From positions 4,028,001-4,092,000 of the forward strand of contig JADLSH010000367.1 in NCBI GenBank assembly GCA_016169945.1: a DNA stretch of 64,000 nucleotides. Direction: 5' to 3'. The stretch is from Trachythela sp. YZ-2020. Its lineage: Eukaryota > Cnidaria > Anthozoa > Malacalcyonacea > Clavulariidae. A program made the position numbers and the translations under genes. Every line of letters starts with the position of its first letter. Positions within the stretch are counted from its first letter, which is position 1. The notes beneath the pieces are model-generated. The model was given only the letters and a program-made list of their open reading frames with translations. It was not told the DNA's origin and did no database searches. Shown here piece after piece: positions 10,356-41,821 of the stretch.

Positions 10356-11588
10356 TGATTCTTGATCTGCGACTAAGCCTATATATGTTCCAGATGGAAA
10401 ATGATAGTCACATACTGTACAACTTTACTCGAAATATAACGTTCTTTAAATAATTTACATATGGAGTATGGGATGATATATTCATATATATATATATCAT
10501 TTAGACTTTAGACAGTACTTTAGTCAGTAGGCAAAGCGAGTGAAGGTTGTCGAAAGGAGCGATAACGCCTCATTATATAGAATTATATTGAAGGTGTTAA
10601 ATGCTGAAACAATATTACCAGCAGAATGACGCATAATTTTAACCTTAAAACAAGAACTTCTCCATGTTGGCTGCAAAATACGTTCTATACATTAGATTAT
10701 ATGTTTAATACATTCAAACAGGTTGTTTAATATATTTGACAATCAAGGCGACGAAATATTTATAACCGGCAACAACAATTCAGTTGAGTGCAATAATATT
10801 TGCAGTATAATTATATATATAATATAAATATATAGTTCTATATTTTCGTAAACTAAGCAGGCGATTTTACACGTACGAGTTAAGTTAGTTTTCTAAGGCT
10901 AAGTCACAAGTAAAGATTATAAGCAACGCTGGCTGTATAAAATGTACAGTACTCGGTAGTATATCAGGATCAGCCATGGCATGGGGTGCGAGATACCTTT
11001 TAAAATCGTATCTTTTAAATTCGCCTTAAAAACGGCCAGTTTAACATTCGATACCACAAAACCACGTATAATGTACATAAATGATATAAGAAGGTTCGAC
11101 GTTTCCAGCTATATAGAGAACGAAAACCGTAGCCGTAGGAAAACGTCTCTACCTGTGGCGTTATCCATATAATATTAAATACTTATACCCCTTGTAACAC
11201 TTAGCATAACAGGATCCAGTGGCAGTGACCGGAATGTTCCATTGTCTTTTCTGTTTTGAAAATCCCAGTTTTCTCTATGCCATCCAGTCACTCATTGTTT
11301 TGATATGTTTGCGACGTTATGCAAGGCCAAGGGCCTATTCCATAATATACACTAGCTCCGGGAGTCGAGTTGCTATTAATTCCTACACTCCAGAGGAAAG
11401 CAAGAATACTAAATTCCTGGCTGGGTCAGCCTACATCGTCCTACCTGCATATCTGTATAGCTCATGCTATATATGTCTTCAACTCACGTTTGAACAACAG
11501 GTGGGAGTTTTGTCTGAGTATGGTCTGAGCGTGCATGCGTTAGAATTCGCGCGGTTATTAGAAATGAGATCTGGGGCAAGTATATTCG

Positions 11589-13603
11589 GCTATTGAATTT
11601 CCGAGCGATTTTTATAGATTTTGGCCTAGTTTTTTTACCAGCCGAAAATATTTGATAGATTGATTGACTGAGAGTGCAAGCAAATGAATAATAACTTTTA
11701 AAAATGTAACAATTGCGTAAAGAAACATCTTTATACGTATCGGAAAAGATCGGAGACTCTCGGAATTCGACGGAAAATCCCAGAAAATCACCAAAATTCG
11801 TACTAGCGCAAATTTTGATGTAAACAAATTCTTCCCCAATATAATGTATATGCTATTAGGGGTATTTTAAACCGTATTTGGTTTTGAGGCTCTCGATCTT
11901 TGAGGCTCTCTTTATCATTTTACTGAGCTGATTTTCACCTTGAATTATACCTTGAATTACTATTTACTATATCAGAGAAAAAGGGCAAAATATTCATATG
12001 ATTTAAAAACTGCCCATTTTTCTGGAATCAATGGGCTTTAATCTCTCAAACGAATCGCTTTAACAAGCAAGAATAGTATAAACATAGAATTTCTGGCAGC
12101 ATTTTCAAAGGTACTTTTGTGAACAATTACAGATCACATAAACAGTGTCGCCGTTTTTGCTATCAGCGCGAATTTTTACATCCATATTAGTTTGATTAAT
12201 GAATTAAAGCTTCAAACTACCGTTTAAGGATAGTCTCGTTTTGAGGCCTTATTTTTCGCAAAATGGCAATTTTGGCCCTACGAAATCTCACAGGTTTTGA
12301 TAATAAGCAAAACTATTTCAGTAATTTTTGTATAGAAAGTGTATAGAAGTTTTCAACTTAAATTCAAACCCATGCACCGTAAGTTTAACTTTTTGATTTT
12401 ATCTGTTCACGGAGCCAAAACAACTAGCATCTTTGAACAAAGTAAAATTTCGTTCATGTTTCGCCGTAGAATAATATCCTTTTTAATGTTGTGATTTCAA
12501 TCCAATTCCTTTCGTCCTGTTTATTTTGTCATAAATTTTGTAGAAAAGTATTTTGATACTGATAAATCCACTGTTTTCTGGCCAAAAAAGACACTCGAAA
12601 ACTTGTTTTTGCTCATTTTAACATATTTTGAAAGATTTTTTTGCGTGCGCCCGCAATTTGTTGACCATGAGTATTAAAATACTTTTCTACAACGTTTATG
12701 ACAAAATAAACATGACGAAAGAAATTGGACTGAAATCAGAGAATTATAATTTAAAGGATATTATTCTGCGACGAAACATGAGCGAAATTTTGCTTTGTTC
12801 GAAGATGCTAGTTGTTTTGGCTCCGTGAACAGATAAAATTAAAAAGTTTAACTGGCGGCGGTGGGTTTGAATTTAATTTTTTACACATTTTTCTATACAA
12901 AAATTACAGAAATAGTTTTCTTATTATCAAAACCTGTGAGATTTGGTAGGGCCAAAATCGCCATTTTGCGAAAAATAAGAAAAAGCCAAATTTTCAATTT
13001 CAGATTGTAAAATATCTAGCCGAGAGCCTCAAAACGAGACTATCCTTAAACGATAGTTTGAAGCTTTCTTAATCCATTAACCAAAGTAAGATGGATATAA
13101 AAATTCGCGTTGATACCAAAAACTGCGACACTGTTTATGTGATCTGTAATTGTTTCCATAAGTACCTTTGAAAATCCTGCCAGAAATTCCATGTTTATAC
13201 TATTCTTGCTTGTTAAAGCGCATCAGTTGAGAGATTAAATTCCAGAAATACAGACAGTTTTGAAATCATGTGATTATGTTGCCCTTTCTCTCTAATATAA
13301 TAAATAGTAATTCAAGGTGTGTAAATCAGCACAGTGAAATGAAAAAGAAAATATTTCCAAATTTTGTTGAGTCTCAAAACCAAATATGGTTTAAAATAAT
13401 TCTAATAGCATATACGTTACATTGGGGGGAATTTGTTTACCTCAAAATTCGCGCAAGTAAGAATTTTGGGGATTTCCCGTCGAATTCCGAGAGCTTCCGA
13501 TCTGTTCCGATACGCACCCTCAAACAATCAACCTATTAAATATTTTTGGTTGGTAGAAAAAACTAGGCCAAAATATGTATATATCCCTCGGAAATTCAAT
13601 AGC
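11589..13603. mobile_element. Large foldback element, about 2.0 kb
   Basis: It begins GCTATTGAATTTCCGAG and ends CTCGGAAATTCAATAGC. The two arms, each nearly 1 kb, are inverted copies throughout: 'aaaccgtatttggttttgag' near 11869 matches 'ctcaaaaccaaatatggttt' near 13373, and 'tttcgtcctgtttattttgtc' near 12509 matches 'gacaaaataaacatgacgaaa' near 12700. The short centre lies around 12560-12670. Divergence between the arms is moderate. No transposase frame is visible, so it is non-autonomous. I could not find a clear target duplication, so the class is open. Confidence 0.75.
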
Positions 13604-14240
13604 AGAGGTAGGGACTATGGGGTGAGCATTATGTCATTCATTATAATTATACAACTTGGTCCTACTCCTTTGGGATCTCATTATGCATGCAATGATTTCA
13701 CAGAATTTCTCGCCAAGACCACAAGACCAGATTTTGAAATCTGAAGTAAAAATATAACGCTAACTCCTTTAATCAACGTCATATGTCAGCGAATTTACGC
13801 ATGAGAGCAAGGACCTATATGACGTCAGCAGTGGTGAGGACACCGAGCTCCTGATAAAATAGATTGCGCGCTCAGTCCATTTAGTATAGGTCAGTGGGTA
13901 AACATTTTACGAAACTGGAAGTCTGGAAGACTTGTCTTTTTCATTATATTCTTCTAGACTTTAGGCAAAATGCAGAAATACTTAAAAATACAAAACAACC
14001 GCAATTTTGTAAAATAAACGGCAAGAAAAGGCCCATTTTCCCTCAAAGTTTTAAGTATTTCCTTTTACCTAAAGTCTTGAAGTTTTTATATCAAATTGAC
14101 CAGAACTTTTAATAGCTTCAATTTCATATACAGCCCAATGATTCGGCGTTAAGTATTTCAACTAAAAACTCAGAAAACTGAATTAAGCTGGCTTCATTAT
14201 AATTTCCAACCTGAGTCCTATCGTTCCATTATTTATGCAG
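13604..14240. other. Intergenic DNA
   Basis: No gene or clear repeat recognised between the two large foldback elements. The short open frames here lack protein-like composition. Confidence 0.4.
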
Positions 14241-14764
14241 TTCACAGAACAAGACCAGGCAAGACTAGGCGAATTTTGCTGAGTTCAGCATATTTTGTGG
14301 TTACGTAACGTGGTGAAATATATGATTTATAAACTCCTTATTAGGACTAAATATATTCTCGTATAGTGCCCGATAGTTAATGCGAAGTAATAACAAGTGG
14401 CTTTCTGAGACGACCAATATAGCGAATGTGACGCTTAACCTAACAACAAATTATTTCAAAGATAGACATAGTTCTGACATAGAGTGTACACAAAATGTGA
14501 AAAGCAGCGATTTTTAAGCGAGTTTTTAACATCGAATAAAGTTTTACAAGCATAAAATCAGATAGTTTTCATACAAACATCGTATATAATTTTTGGCGTT
14601 ACAAACAAACACAATTCTATGCGTTGCTAGGCTATAAGTCATTACGGGTAATTAAGAAGATTATCTAGCTACAAAATTAGCATAAAAGAGAATAACTAAT
14701 GCATCTTATTGGATAGGAAGGGGTAATGTTGCACAATTTATATAGTTGGTGGATAAACATAGTC

Positions 14765-15155
14765 ATGGACTGTCATAGTCATAGACTAGAGTCATAGTCA
14801 TGGACTAGAGTCATAGTCATAAACTATAGTCATAGCCATGGACTATAGTCATAGTCTTGGACTATAGTTATAGTCGTAGTCATACAGTATCTTAGGATAT
14901 CATGCAGTAACTTAGGATATCATACAGTAACTTAGGATATCATGCAGTATCTTAGGATATCATGCAGTAACTTAGGATATCATGCAGTAACTTAGGATAT
15001 CATGCAGTATCTTAGGATATCATGCAGTATCTTAGGATATTTGTACAGTATCTTAGGATATCATATACAGTATCTTAGGATATCGTACAGTATCTTAGGA
15101 TATCATACAGTATCTTAGGATATCGTACAGTGTCTTAGGATATCGTATATAGTAT
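14765..15155. repeat. Two adjoining tandem arrays
   Basis: At 14765-14880 there are degenerate repeats of 'gtcatagtcatggactaga'. At 14881-15155 there are 13 head-to-tail copies of a 20-bp unit containing CTTAGGATATCATGCAGTA, the last few slightly lengthened. The array forms the loop of the surrounding foldback. There are no unique spacers, so it is not a CRISPR array. Confidence 0.9.
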
Positions 15156-15659
15156 ATTTTTATCCATTCTCCCGTTTTATCTACCAACTATATAAACTGT
15201 ACAACATTACTCCGTCCTGTCCATTAAGATGCATTAAATATTCTCCTTTATGCAAATTTTGTAGCTAGATAACTTCTTAATTACCGTAATGACTTAGTAA
15301 TGACTGACAGCCTAACATAGCAACGCATAGAAATGTGTTTGTTTCTAACGCCAAAAACTATATATAATGTTTGCATGAAAACTATGCTTGTAAAATCGAT
15401 GTTAAAAACTCGCTTAAAAATCACTGCTTTTCACAATTTGTATACATTTTGCTATATATAAACGCTTGAAACTTTAAATTCCTGTACGAACTTTGTCTAT
15501 CTTTGTAAACTTTTTAGGTTAAGCGTCACATTCGCTATATTGGTCGTCTCAGAAAGTCGTTTGTTATTACTTTGCATTAGGCATAAGGGAATAACAGTTT
15601 TAATAACATTTCACCATGCTACCTTTGTCGAAACAAAGCCATATTTCTGCTTGTTATTA

Positions 15660-16053
15660 AGCCGGTTACAGACGAGCAAGTTTTCTATGACAAGTTTTTA
15701 TATGACAAGTTTTATTTGCCAATCGCACGTGTGTACGTACAACAAATTTTCTATGACAAGTTTTTGGTTTTTTGACCGCAATGATAGCGAATACAACAAT
15801 AGATTGCTGACCAACCGTACCTAAGTGCTCAAATTACTTTGACAAGTTTTCCTTGTTGACCCATACAGACGAGCAAAATTTTACTTTGGCAATTTTTTCT
15901 ATGACAAGTACACTTGTTCAAAAGCTAGCATGCTAGCTTTTGAACAAGTGTACTTGTCATAGAAAAAATTGCCAAAGTTGCGTATACAGACGAGCAAATA
16001 AAACTTGTCATATAAAAACTTGTCATAGAAAACTTGCTCGTCTGTAACCGGCT
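15660..16053. mobile_element. Nested Harbinger-like palindromic MITE
   Basis: The ends AGCCGGTTACAGACGAGCAA and TTGCTCGTCTGTAACCGGCT are perfect inverted repeats over 20 bp. TTA is duplicated at 15657-15659 and 16054-16056. Within it, 'tctatgacaagt' words recur and a near-perfect palindrome is centred near 15930 on GCTAGCATGCTAGC. Inserted into the right arm of the 14241-16126 foldback. Confidence 0.8.
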
Positions 16054-16126
16054 TTATGTGACGTAACCACGAAATATGATGAAATAAGCATTGCCTGAAC
16101 AAGCCTTGCCTGGTCTTGTTCCGTGA

Positions 16127-17066
16127 CATCATTGTATACAGCATTGCGCCAGCTCAATTTATGCTAATGATGACGCAAGCTCACAAATCTGGGTCGAAAA
16201 CTACCTACATTACTACTGGGCACTGCACTTGCACAGACCATAGAAAGTTTATCTTCTTTACAAAACTGATTTTAAGTATCGATATTAAATACTTTATGGA
16301 AACCGTTTTCAAAAAAACAACTTCAACTCCCCGTCACCATGCGAAATTCCTTGAACGGGAGACTGGAATGAGTCAAAATGACCTTATAAATCCGCCATTT
16401 TGTGTAGACAAAATGGGAAGAGATAGGAATACACATTCCATATCTATATTATTTATGGCACAGACGTTGGGCATGCAGTATAGATATAAATGATCAAGGG
16501 TGATTATTTATTATCACGATAATAGATCAGCGTTTTCCTGTTTCACATAATATACTTAAGGTCTAGGTTTTGCAAAGCAAGTATACATACAATGTATACG
16601 ATGTCGATTTATACAGTAGCCATTCTAGCTGTTTCATCTGCCATGTATTACTAAAATTTTCTATGTCTAATTTCATTCATTATTTATACAAATTATTTTT
16701 GAAGTAAATAGGATTAATGCATACTTACATTTCAAAAAATAACTAAATATTTCTACGGCGAGGGCTTAATCATAACAATGCATGCTTTAGAAAGGGCGCG
16801 TATGTATTAAGCCGATGTTTTCTGAATGAATCGGTGCAAAGTTAAGCAGCTCTGAGACAGACTGCTCTTCAATTTTAGCTTTAGAAGCTTCGTTATTGTG
16901 GGAGAACCAGTCTTATCCCAAATATCGAAGCATAGTGTATATCCTATCAATGCGTAGAGAGAAAATAATTATTTCTTCACTGGGGTCACTCCCGCGGCAA
17001 ATTTCGCTTACATGCACATGGATGTTCGTGATGAAAAATCATAAATAAAATATCATACAGTACTTT
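16127..17066. other. Intergenic DNA downstream of MELK
   Basis: The part nearest 17066 should be the 3' UTR of MELK, which is transcribed leftwards. A TTTATT at about 16506 reads AATAAA on the minus strand and could be its polyadenylation signal, but at about 560 bp from the stop this is uncertain. No other gene seen. Confidence 0.4.
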
Positions 17067-36138
<19,072 letters not shown>

Positions 36139-37401
36139 AATGAGCTTTTATGTTTGATATTAATGCTGAGATTCCAATATAACAAGTGTTACAAATACTG
36201 TCGACTTGCATATATGTACGATATATTTTCACCAGTGAAAATTTCTTGCACACATTCACACGGCTCTTGGACGATGGATTATATACATGAACACAAGAGA
36301 ACGATAAATAAAAACCACAAGCTCAAATCACTATCTATGTATAATCAACAAGGTACACTGTTGTTCAAGTCATCTGAGCCTTCCTCTCGCGGGTCAGTAG
36401 GTTTGAATGAAAATTCTCAACAGGGCGTCCAATCAAATCACATCGTTACACCGCAGAAATCGAGAAATACCACAATGTTGACCTTGACAATGTTTACTGA
36501 CTTCTTATCATATTCTTGTAAATTTTACTCATTTTTAAGGGACACGATTCTTTATTCATCAATCAGTGTTTTGTACCACGCGCGTATGAATATTTGTACA
36601 TTACAGTATTCAAAACACCAAATTTGGACAAAATCCAACAAGGTGCGGATACGGACAGTCGGAGGCAGATGCGGACAGAAAAGCATAATAATTAAATTTG
36701 AAGTTTAGACATTTTATTGAAGGCGTTTACGAGTGAAAGAATACAATGTTATAAACCTGATCGTGCAAAAGTAGCTTCGAAATTGCTACACGTCCTCTAT
36801 GAAAATTAAGATCAACCGACACAACTCTCCACTAAGTCTCCAGTCAAAACCATGAATTTCTACATGTCCTCTATGAAAATCGAAACCAACCTATACAAAT
36901 GCAATACAACAGTCATTTTGAGGTGACTAGTAGCTACAATCTTAGACATAACAGTTGTAACCATTACTCCAAATATTAAAGATTTAGTCCGTTGACAAAT
37001 CAAACTGCATAACCCTATCTAGCCCGCGTTCCACTATTCCTCTCCATCAGTGGGCCTGCACGCGGGCTAGACCCTATCTTCCCCAATTCAATGTTGCAAA
37101 CCGAACCTCCAAACAACATTTGGTAACTTACCATGGTACAAGCACAGCATGGGTATGCGAATTTTCTATAAAGGAAGGTAGTGTCGATCGACCAGTTATG
37201 TCCAAGATCGTAGTTGTAGTCAAGCGAATGCACTGCCCAGGCTCCAGTTCAAAGCTCCAGTTCAAGCCCAACTTCTGAACTTAATTACAAACGTAATTGG
37301 CATGTAAATCTCGTACTCAAATGCCCGACGACTACGACTTTTGCGAGGTGGCGTATGCAAACAACACGCGAAAATGACGAATCTCGTACTCGTAGTCGTA
37401 G
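36139..37401. other. Intergenic DNA between MELK and FGF, proximal part
   Basis: It contains the MELK 5' flank. A 184-codon plus-strand frame at 36154-36708 has no recognisable protein character. At 37150-37207 a stretch starting 'tatgcgaattttctataaag' is repeated, diverged, at 37694-37747. Confidence 0.4.
36383..36434 (-). promoter_or_regulatory. MELK: Possible cell-cycle promoter cluster of MELK
   Basis: About 250-300 bp upstream of the MELK start codon lie, in transcription order, a CCAAT box (36433-36429, read ATTGG), a TTTGAA CHR-like word (36407-36402) and an E2F-like CTCTCGCGGG (36393-36384). Vertebrate MELK is a G2/M gene of the DREAM/CHR class, so the set makes sense, but each word is short and could be chance. 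Confidence 0.35.
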
Positions 37402-37592
37402 CACAGAATACTATACAGAAGGTCATCTCTATATTGTCATAGTTTATTAGTTTTGCGTAAGCGCTATTCGTCATCGATTCGCCACTCAGCAAGTGCCGCA
37501 AGTCAGCAAGGGCACTTGCTGAGTGGCGAATCGATGACGAATAGCGCTTACTCAAAAACAATATAGAGATGACTTTCTGTATAGTATTCTGT
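37402..37592. mobile_element. Palindromic MITE
   Basis: CACAGAATACTATACAGAA on the left pairs with TTCTGTATAGTATTCTGTG on the right. An inner near-perfect palindrome (37456-37552) pairs AAGCGCTATTCGTCATCGAT with its complement, around a loop of CAGCAAGTGCC-type repeats. Confidence 0.75.
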
Positions 37593-38570
37593 GGTCGTAG
37601 TCGTAGTCATTGCTAAAGCTCCCTATTGAGTTGGAGAGCGGGGTTTGAAAATTGCAACATGTTGTAAGTCTTGTAAGGGGAAGATTATCAAAGTGGTATG
37701 CGAATTTTATACAAAGAGAAAAGTGGTTTCGACCAGTTTTGTCCAAGACTGTATAGGTTCAGCTTTATTAAACGTTCAATTTTTGTTTTTAAATTATGAT
37801 CACGAAAGCGAGTTTGCGTATGACACTCATGTTTAATTTACTGCTTTTGTGATACTCTTCAAGTATCACGGTAATAGTTATGTTAAAACTTTGCGTTTTA
37901 CATTTGAAGTAATGAAAAGAAAGTTTTAACATAATCATTGGTTTTGGATTTAGAAACAGCACAGTATTGAACGAAAATAGGTCTGTCTTTAAACATAATA
38001 TGAATATATTTTACGTTTGGTTGAAATAATTTTTGGTCGAAGCAGAGAAACAGGGATTATTCTAAGCTGGATTTGCTACCACTTCTTGGAGTTGTAAAAA
38101 TATTTCTGGAGTTGTAAATGGAAATTACTGGAGTTGTTAGTCTTAATTTTAATTTCCAATTTAATTAAAAGATCAAAACTGTACTTTGTTTATTATTTAT
38201 ACCATAATTCTATTCAACAAGTTAACAAGTAGTTCCCAAGGAATAACACATATTAACCATGACATATGACTATTTTTGCTGAACCGGAAGGCCATACACA
38301 TTACCATGCAGAGGCCCGGCAGGGGTTTAACGCCCCTGAAGAATTCCAGCCCCCCTTTTTCAGACTAGTTAAAGGCATGATAATTACATTTTCATTATTT
38401 TATAATTTAGTTTGGGTTTTGTTTTTTATTTAGTCATGTAGTTATATGTTAAATGATGATTTAAAATCATAAAAACTCTACAACATGACCCCCAAAACGC
38501 CGAAAATGGCACTTTAGATTTAAACATTTTCCCGGGGGAGCATACCCCCTAGTGCATGGATATTCTGGGC

Positions 38571-38724
38571 GCTTTCTCGGTATATGAGCAACTAAGGCTA
38601 ACCCCTAACCTTACCCTAATAATTTTTGAAGTTCTTATTGTATTTTTCAGGTAGTTTTACACAACAGTCTAACCCTAATAAACCCTAACGTCTATTTCGG
38701 CTGCTCATATATCGAGAAAGAGCC
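38571..38724. repeat. Small inverted repeat holding telomere-like words
   Basis: GCTTTCTCGGTATATGAGCA pairs imperfectly with TGCTCATATATCGAGAAAGAG. The loop holds scattered CCCTAA/CTAACC words but no regular array. Confidence 0.5.
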
Positions 38725-39890
38725 ATATTCTGGAAGTGTCTCTAACAAGTTTCAGTGACTAACCAAACTATGGCCAAACTGACGGCAGAGTAAAAGTGCT
38801 TGGGCCCCTTCTATAGGTTTTTTCTTCCTCCCTCTCCTTGAGTCGGGAAAACCTGGCTACGAGTTTGCGGAACGCATATGAAAATGAATCACAAAAATGG
38901 GAATTGAAACGTCAGCTGCAGAAGAGTCTTGCCTTCCAGTAATAATGGAGGACTGATGTGGAAAATCAGCCTGGAGATGGTCGTGAGACCTCTCCAAACC
39001 TCCGATAGAAGCGCGGGTAAGACCGCTGTAAATAGGATACTATTTTAGTGAGTGTGTCCCCAACAACACTTTAAATTGATACATAAAACCTTTCAATATA
39101 GATGTTTTATTGTTTTGAGATTTCTTAACTTACTGGAGTTACTTAGAATAATCCCTTCAGAGAAAGCAATATATACCTTTGGAAAACGAATCGTCTGTTA
39201 AACAGTACTGTAGTTTTTATAGTAATCAGTTGGGGAGGGAGAGAAATTGGCATTTAATGATGATAGTAAACTGAGCTGAAAAATGCAACGAACCAATTAT
39301 CGCAGCAGGTTTGTCAGCACTTCTGGTCTTCGAATAGCATGTGGGCGTGGCTAGCGTTGTGTTACTGTGGAATAGGAGGGAAAAATGCCAGTTTGACAGC
39401 ATCAGAGATCATGCTAGTTGGGTGATCTAACGTCCAAGGGAAAAATTCATAAAAGGTAAAAAGAGTCATGATTTTCATCTTTCTTGTGTGCTGTATGCAA
39501 TTGTGTGCTGTATGCAATTATTTTTCCTGATAGCATAGGGATATCTCGACAACCTATAATACATTTGCCACCTTGTCGATAAGATCGCGACCGTCACGAC
39601 AAAATGGAAAATTAAACGTTCTTATTAAAAGCGTTGTTCTTGTAAATGAAATATATATTGAGAAAAATGGCGGTTATTTTGAAGAACTTTGATGCTATAA
39701 CTATAATTATTTTGCCATTGTAACTGAAGAAAGCAACCAAGATGTTATGAAATGCACTGAAACGGAATGTTGCTTTCTAAAAATTTCTAATGAACTGATG
39801 GCCTGATTGGTTGCTTCCATGTCATAGATTTCCAATAGGAAATGATATCTACTGAATAGTGATTCATTCAATCAAGACTGAAGTGAAAGT
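38725..39890. other. Intergenic DNA
   Basis: No gene recognised downstream of FGF. Short unremarkable frames only. Confidence 0.4.
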
Positions 39891-39896
39891 ACAACA

Positions 39897-39902
39897 TTTA
39901 TT
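39897..39902 (-). terminator. Polyadenylation signal of the FGF gene
   Basis: AATAAA on the minus strand, about 80 bp after the FGF stop codon, giving a short 3' UTR. Confidence 0.6.
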
Positions 39903-39981
39903 TATACAGACAAATATTGGGCATAGATTTTTTAATAGAGTGTTATTCAGTTTTGTTGAGACCTTGTCATGATGGTTCCAC

Positions 39982-41775
39982 CTACAAACTTCCGTCATAC
40001 ATTTCTTTAAAACTTTCAAGAGATGAGTCGCTTGTGAATCCTGCGATCTCCATGGAGTCAGTAAAAGAATAGCTTCGCTCTGATTGGCTGTACTGACTAT
40101 CACTTGATGACAGATGTATGACGTCAGAACTTTGTGAACCACACTGCTGACCTACAGCGCGGGAAGAGAATGCTCGTTGAACCATGGAGCCATACGGCCC
40201 ATGCTGATAGAGTGATGAACTTTCCTGCGATGACATCACTTTTCTAGTGCGTGACGTCATTGGTTGTTTCTCCGCACGACGTTGTTTACAGAACACCGCC
40301 TGTTCTGCTGGCAATTTGACAATGAAATCTAGATTCTTGTCATGCTCTTTTGTATCTGGTTTGGCAGTTACTTTTCCTTTCGAATCCACAGACAAATACC
40401 AAGCTAGATCATCATCATTCTTATGGCAGGTTTCAAACTGACTGAAGAATTCCCCAGTTACATACTCTTTGAACACACATTCTTTACTCTCGGCTTTCTA
40501 AAATGAATAGACTCGCATAGTTACAATCAAGTGTAGAATATGTGTAGAATATATTTATAGGTTAATATCAGTTGATTGTGTAGTAATTGTTGAAATTGTT
40601 CCCATGAGCATCTTCACAAGTTGTAAACAACCTCTCCGACTACAATATACCAGAAGGTTTGTCAAACGGGCTTGTCGTCAACAAGTTGCAACAAGATAAG
40701 TTTTCGTTGCGCATTTTCGAACAACTTTTTAGTAGGTGCTAATGATTACAAAATATTAACAAGTTGTTCAAGAGCGTCAAATGTAGATGTAGTAATTTAC
40801 AAAGGGCTCCGGCGCTCTTCCACAGAGGCTTTATTTTTCACCTTCATAAAATTGGCGTCGGTAGGGTTAGGAAGATTTCTATGTAGCCAATGGACGGATG
40901 TTACATCCGGGCCTTACATACGGGACTACAATTTAGGCCCCATTAAGCAAGCTTAAATTTGTCCCTCTCATTTGACTGAATTTATCCGACAATGCACCCT
41001 CTGTTCTTTTTTTCTCATTACTTTGGTTTATTTGAATGTCGGGAAGTCCGGATGTCTTGCATGCCACACTATAATTGGGGACTTTGGGGTCTCTTTTCAA
41101 TAACACCACATTAAAAGACAACTGAATTAAATGCGTCCTTGAGTATGCGTGATAATGTAAATGCATGTTATCATCAGTTACGAAAGCTCACCGTTGTAAA
41201 TACTGTCCCATCTTCATCAATTGCCAAATACAATCGTGAATCTACACCCCAAATAGCAACCATGTTGGTACCAACTGTCAAAAACTGCAGGAAAACTGTA
41301 GAATGGGGAAAATGCAAAATAATCAATAACATAAAGTATAGTAATTAGTCAACATGCGGCATGCACCAAGTCAGTATGCGGTAAAATTAAAAGTCACTTG
41401 CTACTCGAGCAGAGTTTTTGATCATGTTTTCGTGAAAATCATTGCACCGGTGTTGTTGGTGGCCGATATTGGAAACAACCACACAAAACGTTATTATTAC
41501 AATAGTACCTACATATAGATGTATCATGCATTTAATATACACAAGCTGCTGTCAAAAGTTCCCAAACTAGCCACATGGATCGTAATTCGATTTATTACCT
41601 TTACAGTTTACAGTTTACAGAGTACAACGTCTACAATTGCTGCTCCGGCTAAAATAATCGTAAAGTATCCAATGCAGCATGCTGCATGGTATATAGTTGC
41701 ATGAATTCACCAAGCGCATGCAACAGAGGCAACCGTGCCGATCAATGAGATAATAATTATGAGAAATTCAGGAAT

Positions 41776-41821
<46 letters not shown>

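Larger units (their letters stand above)
9868..11588. other. Intergenic AT-rich DNA
   Basis: No gene recognised. It contains the 25-bp tandem repeat at 10042-10111, an (AT)n tract at 10332-10355 and further short TATATA tracts. The open frame at 11219-11596 has no recognisable protein character. Confidence 0.45.
14241..16126. mobile_element. Foldback element with a tandem-repeat core and a nested MITE
   Basis: The outer ends (TTCACAGAACAAGACCAGGC on the left; GCCTGGTCTTGTTCCGTGA on the right) are inverted copies. The inner arms, about 14380-14760 and 15175-15600, are also inverted copies, for example 'tttctgagacgaccaatata' against 'tatattggtcgtctcagaaa'. The centre is the tandem array at 14765-15155. 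The right arm is interrupted by a separate palindrome at 15660-16053 that carries its own target duplication. No coding capacity. Confidence 0.75.

Noticed and set aside
14881..15155. CRISPR-like array
   Set aside because: The 20-bp units are directly adjacent with no unique spacers, in a eukaryotic foldback element.
36154..36708. 184-codon plus-strand open frame upstream of MELK
   Set aside because: No domain, signal peptide or splice support. It overlaps the likely MELK promoter.
38571..38724. Interstitial telomere array
   Set aside because: The CCCTAA words are too few and irregular for a telomeric tract.
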